40,384 nucleotides of DNA, taken from contig JAKVBZ010000045.1 in the NCBI GenBank assembly GCA_022448645.1, forward strand, positions 1 to 40,384, written 5' to 3'. The notes under the pieces were generated by a model. That model did not search any database, was not told where the DNA came from, and saw only the letters and a list, made by a program, of their open reading frames with translations. Of the stretch, positions 35,779 through 40,384 are shown piece by piece. The stretch is from Pirellulaceae bacterium. GTDB lineage: Bacteria; Planctomycetota; Planctomycetia; Pirellulales; Pirellulaceae. Both the position numbers and the translations under genes were made by a program. The stretch's first letter is position 1; every line of letters begins with the position of its first letter.

Positions 35779-36255
35779 TTAAGACATGTCGTGGAAAACC
35801 TGTAGCAGAAAATCGCGTGCGATTACGTTGAGTCCCGCTAGTGCACTTCCTCGAGGCCCAGCGACGTTCAAGACCTCGATTTGCTGCTCGTCCAACCAGT
35901 AGAGCACGGAGGCAGCGTCTGGTGAAGCATCCAAGTCAACTAGCCAGTGTGGCCGATGATGCTTTACACAGAGGCGGCGGGTCAGTTCCGTGCCACCGGA
36001 TAGTGGACCGAGGTGCAAAATGAGGGTTCCGTCGGCATCCATGACATTGAGTTTCGTGCGAACAGCGTAGTCTGCCGACTCGGCTTCCACTAGGTGATAT
36101 TGGTCAGGAATTTGGCCATCTTCAGCCAGGCGACCGTGAGGGCACCAACCGCCGTGAGCGACGCCCAGGATCATGGCTGCATCCAGGGCACCCCGATCGA
36201 CGCCAGTTTGGCCGCCGGAAATGATTCGTTTTACACTCATCGAAACCGAACTCAT
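35779..36255 (-). CDS. Putative molybdenum-cofactor carrier-like protein
   Basis: A 158-residue protein. The N-terminus carries VKRIISGGQTGVDRGALDAAM, the phosphate-binding signature of the Rossmann-fold MoCo-carrier-like family (related to SLOG/lysine-decarboxylase folds). WCPHGRLAEDGQIPDQYHL and DADGTLILHLGPLSGGTELT follow, as in family members. The length is normal for a single domain. The first ATG (36255) or the one five codons in (36240, directly before VKRIISGG) could be the start. Cytoplasmic and nucleotide-related by fold. The molybdenum link is a family label and is not supported by any neighbouring molybdenum gene. It follows rsmH by 57 bases and may share its transcript. Confidence 0.9.
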   Translation of the reverse strand: MSSVSMSVKRIISGGQTGVDRGALDAAMILGVAHGGWCPHGRLAEDGQIPDQYHLVEAESADYAVRTKLNVMDADGTLILHLGPLSGGTELTRRLCVKHHRPHWLVDLDASPDAASVLYWLDEQQIEVLNVAGPRGSALAGLNVIARDFLLQVFHDMS

Positions 36256-36312
36256 TCAGATACCATACTCGATCTCCCTGATATAGGGCGAGACGTGTGC
36301 CAGTGAAGGCCT

Positions 36313-37191
36313 TCACTGGCGTTCCGCCACACGGAGGCGGGCACTTCGGCTACGAGGATTTTGTCCGCTCTCGAACTCACTTGGCCGTATCGGACGTTTA
36401 GTGACAACCGTTAAGCGGTCATCGGATCGAAATGCGTGTTTGACAAGGCGATCTTCCAGTGAATGAAAGCTAATAATCGCCAATCTCGCCCCATTTCTTA
36501 ACCGATCCGGAATACGTCTCAAAGCAATTTCCAGGCTTTTTAATTCTTCATTGACTGCGATGCGCAGCGCTTGAAAGGTTCGAGTGGCTGGATGGATTCG
36601 TTGAGCATGAGCAGCGGCGGGGACCGACTGGCATATCAGATCTCGCAACTGCTGTGCAGTTCGAAGGGATGCCTTTTGCCGACTTTCTACGATTCTACGA
36701 GCGATGCGGCGGCTGTATCGTTCTTCGCCGTAGCGAAAAATAAGGTCCGCCAGGTGTTTTTCTCCGAGGCGCTCTAGCAGGCGATAGGCGGGTTCGCCTT
36801 GAAGCGGATTAAATCGGAGGTCCAAAGAACCGGTCGCCTGAAAACTGAAACCGCGACTTTCGTCCGCCAACTGGTCACTCGACAATCCCAAGTCCAGTAA
36901 GACGCCATCCACTTGGTCAACATCCATCTGGTCGAGAACTTCTGGCAGGTCGGCAAAGTTAGCTTGTGTGGTTCGGACGCAAGTGCTCCATGGATGATCC
37001 CACTCCCTCGCGGCTGTGATTGCGTGGGGATCCTGGTCCATGGAAATGACCAAGCCGGATGGTGTCACGGCTTGGGCGAGTGCTCGAGTGTGTCCGCCTC
37101 CGCCCAGCGTGCCGTCAACGATCGTCGCACCTTCGACTGCCAGCAAGTGTTCAAGGACTTCATCCAGCAATACAGGAATATGGATCGACAT
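36313..37191 (-). CDS. rsmH: 16S rRNA (cytosine(1402)-N4)-methyltransferase RsmH
   Basis: A 292-residue protein that methylates N4 of C1402 in 16S rRNA using S-adenosylmethionine, tuning the ribosomal P site. Family motifs are complete: HIPVLLDEVLEHL at the start, the SAM-binding DGTLGGGGHTRALAQ near 22, GVLLDLGLSSDQLADESRGFSF near 95, RIHPATRTFQALRIAVNEEL near 198, and LAIISFHSLEDRLVKHAFR near 238. It is slightly shorter than the usual 300-315. No ribosome site is obvious before the ATG. In most bacteria this gene opens the division and cell-wall (dcw) cluster. Here none of those genes is present, in line with the loss of ftsZ-type division in planctomycetes. Confidence 0.97.
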   Translation of the reverse strand: MSIHIPVLLDEVLEHLLAVEGATIVDGTLGGGGHTRALAQAVTPSGLVISMDQDPHAITAAREWDHPWSTCVRTTQANFADLPEVLDQMDVDQVDGVLLDLGLSSDQLADESRGFSFQATGSLDLRFNPLQGEPAYRLLERLGEKHLADLIFRYGEERYSRRIARRIVESRQKASLRTAQQLRDLICQSVPAAAHAQRIHPATRTFQALRIAVNEELKSLEIALRRIPDRLRNGARLAIISFHSLEDRLVKHAFRSDDRLTVVTKRPIRPSEFESGQNPRSRSARLRVAERQ

Positions 37192-37298
37192 GAGGGACGC
37201 GGTACGTTCTGATCAGCGAGGCAGAGAAAAATAGAGCGGTAGATTGTGAGGCGAGTGCAGCGAGTCGAGTAGTCAAAAAACGGCGACAACGAAACCGT

Positions 37299-39176
37299 TC
37301 AACTATTCGTACCCGATTTGTCCTCCAGCTTAGCATAAAGCGTCGCCCGGCTAATGCCCAGGATCCGACAAGCCTCCGTTTTGTTCCCGTTGACCTTCCA
37401 CAACACGTAGTCAATATGCCGGCGCTCTGCATCACGCAAAGGGATCATTTCGGGAGGGTCTTCCGTACCAGTGTCCAGATGTGTAATTCCCAGATCGATG
37501 GGCATGATTTCCTCGGTGCGGGCCAGGACGACCGCCCTTTCCACCGAGTTTTTGAGCTCCCGAACGTTGCCAGGCCATTCGTATCGGCGGATTGCATCGA
37601 CAGCTTCTGCGGACAATCGGCGGGGCCCCCGTCCGATTTGTAGGTTGAAATGTTCCAAAAATTGGGAGGCCAAATCCATCACATCATCTCCCCGCTCGCG
37701 CAGGGGCGGCAGGTGCATGTCGATGACTCGTAGACGGTAAAATAGATCGCTGCGAAACTTGCCCTGTTTGACAAGGTCTGCTAGATCTCGATGGGTGGCA
37801 GCAACGACGCGTACGTCGACGGTGATAGATTCGTGTCCTCCCACACGCTCAAACGGATGCCCTTCCAACAACCTCAGCAGTTTCGCTTGACAGGCGGCCG
37901 TCATTTCACCGACTTCGTCCAGGAATATGGTTCCACGGTGAGCCCGTTCGAACTGACCAATGCGCCGGCGATCCGCACCTGTAAACGCGCCTGCTTCGTG
38001 GCCAAATAACTCGCTTTCCAGCAACGATTCGCTAAAGGCTGCACAGTTAACGGCAATGAAGGGGCCAGCGCTGTGGCGGCTCGAATCATGAATTGATCGT
38101 GCGACCAGTTCTTTGCCAGTGCCGCTCTCGCCTAGCACCAATACTGTGGAATCCGTTGGACCGACTCGCGTGATCTGATCTAGCACATCTTGCATGATGG
38201 GACTTGAACCGGTTAGGGACGACTGTTTAGCAATTTGCTGGCGCAGCTCTTCGTTAGCGCGTTCAAGTCGCTCGCGATGTTCTAGATTTTCCAACGCCAG
38301 TCCCGTTTGATGCGCCACAACGACGGCGAAATCGAGGTCACTGCTGGAGAACGGTTTTCGATCTGGCAGCCGACGGCATTCGATGGCACCCCGGCAGATA
38401 CCCTGACCGGGAATGGGAACTCCCATCCCCAAGCCAGCATTTGAACGTGTTTTCAACCGTTCCACGTCGTCAATTGTTTCTTCTACGTCATTACTGGGTT
38501 CCTCAAGTCGAATGACCTTGTTTTTCTCGATCGCAAGGCTGGCTAAAACGTGGTCATCCCCCCAGTCCTCAGCAGTTGACCAGCCGCCCGCACGTCGCAA
38601 ACGGCCATCCACTCCGACCAGCCAGATGATGACGGAATCTGCCGAAATGCCATCGACGATGGCATCGACGCTGACACTCACCAGGGAACTTGTGCTGGAA
38701 CGATGATGCAATTGATTCGCCAGTCGGCAGAGCACTGTCAAGTCACGTACGACACGTGACATGGTGGCACTCATGTCCTGCTCGACGTCGGGTGACGCTT
38801 GTCCTTCCGGTGGCAAGCGTCCGAAGAGTGTCGTGGATTTGAATTGTACCGGTTCAGGTATGTCTTCATCCTCCACACCCAGGTTTTTGACGAACAAGAT
38901 TAAACGCTCGCCGATACGGATGAGATCTCCGGCTTCGAGTAACGCCCGGTTAACGGGTTGAGCATTGAGACTGGTGCCGTTGGTGCTTTCGCAATCAACG
39001 ACGTGCCATTGTTCCTCTTCGAAGATCACCTTGGCATGCAAACGACTAACTCGTTCGTCATCCAGCTGCAGTTCGCGCGTGTGGTGACGCCCAATGGTGA
39101 CCTCCGGACTGGTTGGGTCGAGACGAACGGTCGTTCCGGGTGTGGGACCGTTGAGCAGAAGTAATGAGCAGGTCAT
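37299..39176 (-). CDS. Sigma54-dependent activator with FHA and GAF input domains
   Basis: A 625-residue regulator. The N-terminus is an FHA domain ([21 protein letters not shown], then NGTSLN, about 22-95) that reads phosphothreonine signals. A GAF-like sensor follows at about 155-310. The AAA+ domain has Walker A GESGTGKE at 349-356, the sigma54-contact loop GAFTGA intact at 396-401, Walker [12 protein letters not shown], and the arginine finger region (FRSDLFYRL). The C-terminus is a Fis-type helix-turn-helix ([19 protein letters not shown]). All features needed to activate sigma54 RNA polymerase are present. There is no receiver domain, so a Ser/Thr kinase and not a histidine kinase is the likely partner. 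A consensus sigma54 promoter for a predicted small RNA lies divergent, about 200 bases from its start codon, and is a likely target. Confidence 0.95.
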   Translation of the reverse strand: MTCSLLLLNGPTPGTTVRLDPTSPEVTIGRHHTRELQLDDERVSRLHAKVIFEEEQWHVVDCESTNGTSLNAQPVNRALLEAGDLIRIGERLILFVKNLGVEDEDIPEPVQFKSTTLFGRLPPEGQASPDVEQDMSATMSRVVRDLTVLCRLANQLHHRSSTSSLVSVSVDAIVDGISADSVIIWLVGVDGRLRRAGGWSTAEDWGDDHVLASLAIEKNKVIRLEEPSNDVEETIDDVERLKTRSNAGLGMGVPIPGQGICRGAIECRRLPDRKPFSSSDLDFAVVVAHQTGLALENLEHRERLERANEELRQQIAKQSSLTGSSPIMQDVLDQITRVGPTDSTVLVLGESGTGKELVARSIHDSSRHSAGPFIAVNCAAFSESLLESELFGHEAGAFTGADRRRIGQFERAHRGTIFLDEVGEMTAACQAKLLRLLEGHPFERVGGHESITVDVRVVAATHRDLADLVKQGKFRSDLFYRLRVIDMHLPPLRERGDDVMDLASQFLEHFNLQIGRGPRRLSAEAVDAIRRYEWPGNVRELKNSVERAVVLARTEEIMPIDLGITHLDTGTEDPPEMIPLRDAERRHIDYVLWKVNGNKTEACRILGISRATLYAKLEDKSGTNS

Positions 39177-39180
39177 GAGA

Positions 39181-39196
39181 TTTTAGCAAACTAAAA
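39181..39196. promoter_or_regulatory. Inverted repeat TTTTAG-CAAA-CTAAAA before the activator gene
   Basis: A perfect 6-bp inverted repeat with a 4-base spacer lies 5 bases upstream of the activator start codon. Fis-type HTH dimers bind such palindromes, so it could be an autoregulatory site. It is AT-rich and short, so chance occurrence is possible. Confidence 0.3.
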
Positions 39197-39232
39197 GTGA
39201 GGAGGATTTGTGGGGAAACCCCAACGACTCCC

Positions 39233-39242
39233 TTAGCGCTAA
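39233..39242. promoter_or_regulatory. Perfect palindrome TTAGCGCTAA, possible activator site
   Basis: A 10-bp perfect palindrome lies about 160 bases upstream of the predicted small-RNA transcription start, within the usual range of enhancer sites for sigma54 activators. It is also 57 bases upstream of the activator start codon. A second short palindrome, TGGGG-AAA-CCCCA, lies at 39211-39223. Confidence 0.35.
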
Positions 39243-39376
39243 CTTGCCAATCGTACGAAAATCGGGCGCGCTGATCAATGTGGCGCCTGGATTTTTGACA
39301 GTTGAGCGGCCAGTGGATTCTGGGGTATTTGTCGTAAAATACATTGATATATGGAGTTATGGGAAATGCCGTCGTT

Positions 39377-39392
39377 TGGCACTGTGATTGCT
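39377..39392 (+). promoter_or_regulatory. Sigma54 (-24/-12) promoter
   Basis: TGGCAC (39377-39382), five bases, then TTGCT (39388-39392). This matches the sigma54 consensus TGGCAC-N5-TTGC[AT] at every defined core position, with the correct GG-to-GC spacing. It predicts transcription starting near 39403 on the plus strand. It sits beside, and divergent to, a sigma54 activator gene and just upstream of an orphan terminator. Confidence 0.75.
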
Positions 39393-39402
39393 TAAAACAT
39401 AT

Positions 39403-39514
39403 ATGCAAATCCCAAACCTGTCGGGGTTAATCGAACTGCCTCACCCGTGTGTTCGCGTTAACTCACAGACAGCCTCTGGAGCCGCCGTCGGGTTTTCCCG
39501 CGGCGGCTTTTTTT
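39403..39514 (+). ncRNA. Predicted small RNA, about 110 nt, sigma54-dependent
   Basis: The predicted transcript runs from the sigma54 start near 39403 to the T-run ending at 39514. Its first element is a hairpin at 39426-39462: GTTAA pairs with TTAAC and CGAAC with GTTCG, a 10-bp stem broken by a small internal loop (T against CG). The 14-base loop (TGCCTCACCCGTGT) is C-rich and could pair with ribosome-binding sites. The second element is the terminator at 39481-39514. No coding gene lies upstream on this strand for more than 10 kb. An ATG at 39403 opens a frame, but it runs straight through the terminator, so a coding role is unlikely. No known RNA family is recognised. Confidence 0.6.
39481..39514 (+). 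terminator. Strong intrinsic terminator
   Basis: GCCGCCG(T)CGGG and CCCGCGGCGGC form an 11-bp GC-only stem with one bulged T and a TTTT loop, followed directly by seven T. It is the strongest terminator seen in the window. There is no plus-strand protein gene in front of it, which is the main argument for the small RNA at 39403-39514. Confidence 0.9.
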
Positions 39515-40384
39515 GTGGAACAAGGCCAATGATCGACCTTGGGGATATTACCAAGGTTGTAAGGCGTTCCCTGTGTCCGTTACCCGTTTTTCAGCAAATG
39601 GTGAGACAAAAGGTAGGTTCTGAAATTTTTTCTCTGATTTTGTTTGTTTTGCTTTGAATGCAGCCATCACGACTTCAGTCAATGGGCCAACATCGTGAAT
39701 GCTAACGAACAACAGGAAATCAGTGCCATATCGCACACACTCGTCCATCATCCCAAACGATCGTTGCCTAGGTTCGAACCCAGTTCGGATCCCTCCCAAC
39801 GGATAGGTTGGGTGGAGGCAGAAGTTCTCAATCGCTGGTTCATACTGTCGAGCATTTTAGGAAGAATACTGCCCTGCTGCGTTCGGGAGAATCACATGAT
39901 CGGCAGTTGTGCTTGGTCGACAGTCACATTCGATTTTCCGAACGCAAGTTAGATTCATGACGATGAGGCATAAAGTTCAAGTTCGCTGAGACTGCCAAAC
40001 TTGACGGAATGGTACCTAGGCGTGAACAGTCATTGGTCGAACTGCGGCTGCCATTGGATAAGCACAGTTAGGATTGGCGTTCCATGGACGGGAAGCATCA
40101 GGTTCCCTGGCTGCTGCAGTAGTTTGAACAAAGGTTCCAGTATCGGTTGGAACCTCTTCCCTACTTTGAGTGAACTGGATTCCCCGAGAGTGACTGCGAC
40201 GGTGTGACCAAATTGGATAATTTTGACTGCCACGATGACGCGGTGGGTTGACTGCGCGATAAGGGCTCCCTCCTTGAGGAATCACTGAACGATTTTGTAC
40301 CAACGAAGGCCCCAAGATCTGTGTCACGGCTATTGGAATTCCAAGCGAAACCGGTACCGAGGAGAGCAGGGACATGCTACGATC
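39515..40384. other. Window end, no recognisable gene
   Basis: In these 870 bases no frame encodes a protein I recognise. Short minus-strand frames exist (39548-39799 and 40016-40375). Near 40230-40300 two overlapping minus frames each look partly protein-like (MSLLSSVPVSLGIPIAVTQI, and VAVKIIQFGHTVAVTLGESS in another frame), as could result from a shifted, decayed gene. Support is too weak to call one. No RNA gene or mobile element is seen. Confidence 0.4.

Noticed and set aside
39295..39340. TTGACA near 39295 as a sigma70 promoter for the small RNA
   Set aside because: No acceptable -10 hexamer at 16-18 bases. The sigma54 element further downstream is a far better match.
39388..39657. Plus-strand ORF covering the predicted small RNA
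   Set aside because: It reads straight through the strong terminator, has no ribosome site and no recognisable protein features.
39770..39800. TTCGAAC sequence resembling a tRNA T-loop
   Set aside because: The flanking bases do not form a 5-bp T-stem, and no acceptor or anticodon arm can be drawn.
40016..40375. Minus-strand ORF of 119 codons and an overlapping 67-codon frame at the window end
   Set aside because: Each frame looks protein-like only in part and neither matches a known family. A shifted pseudogene is possible but not supportable.

Overview
The window looks like a chromosomal segment of a planctomycete, probably Pirellulales-like. This is inferred from three things: two very large surface proteins start with the short planctomycete extracellular signature (LEPLEVRMLLS-type and LEDRILLAG-type); their domains (dockerin, cadherin-like, right-handed beta-helix, pre-peptidase C-terminal, choice-of-anchor L) are typical of that phylum; and single-copy housekeeping genes are scattered among many long unknown exported proteins. 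There are no tRNA or rRNA genes, insertion sequences or CRISPR arrays that I can see.

Layout. (1) 1-11900, minus strand: one giant surface-protein gene with at least 3,966 codons, whose 3' end lies outside the window. (2) 12326-13077, minus: a DUF3592-type membrane protein gene that appears broken by frameshifts and an in-frame TGA. (3) 13596-16919, plus: a 1,107-residue dockerin/cadherin-like/SdrD-B surface protein. It converges on (4) 16946-18829, minus, an Nramp-like transporter carrying a calcium-loop insertion, followed by (5) 19007-21538, minus, a large exported membrane protein of unknown function. (6) 21907-26204: DUF456 protein (+), SBF-like transporter (-), chorismate synthase aroC (+) and an anchored periplasmic protein (+). 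(7) 26422-39176: a block of ten genes all on the minus strand. In transcription order these are an FHA-GAF-sigma54 activator, rsmH, a molybdenum-carrier-like protein, two small envelope proteins, a membrane-tethered HTH protein, a duplicated-domain lipoprotein, a fused CcsB-CcsA cytochrome c synthase, crcB and a DUF3500 protein. (8) 39177-40384: a largely gene-free end.

The most striking signal is in region 8. Divergent from the sigma54 activator there is a full match to a sigma54 -24/-12 promoter (TGGCAC-N5-TTGCT). About 25 bases beyond the predicted transcription start is a 10-bp hairpin with a C-rich loop, and then a textbook intrinsic terminator (11-bp GC stem, TTTT loop, T7). No plus-strand gene lies upstream to use that terminator. 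Together these predict an undescribed small RNA of about 110 nt, probably controlled by the FHA-type activator encoded next door.

The second theme is the giant protein. It contains two regions laid out like zinc metalloprotease domains, but both have lost zinc ligands (REAGHLFGNWE and TGISFLLRGSY), which suggests pseudo-enzymes kept as structural modules. It also has a choice-of-anchor L domain apparently inserted inside a beta-helix module, and several intragenic repeat families.
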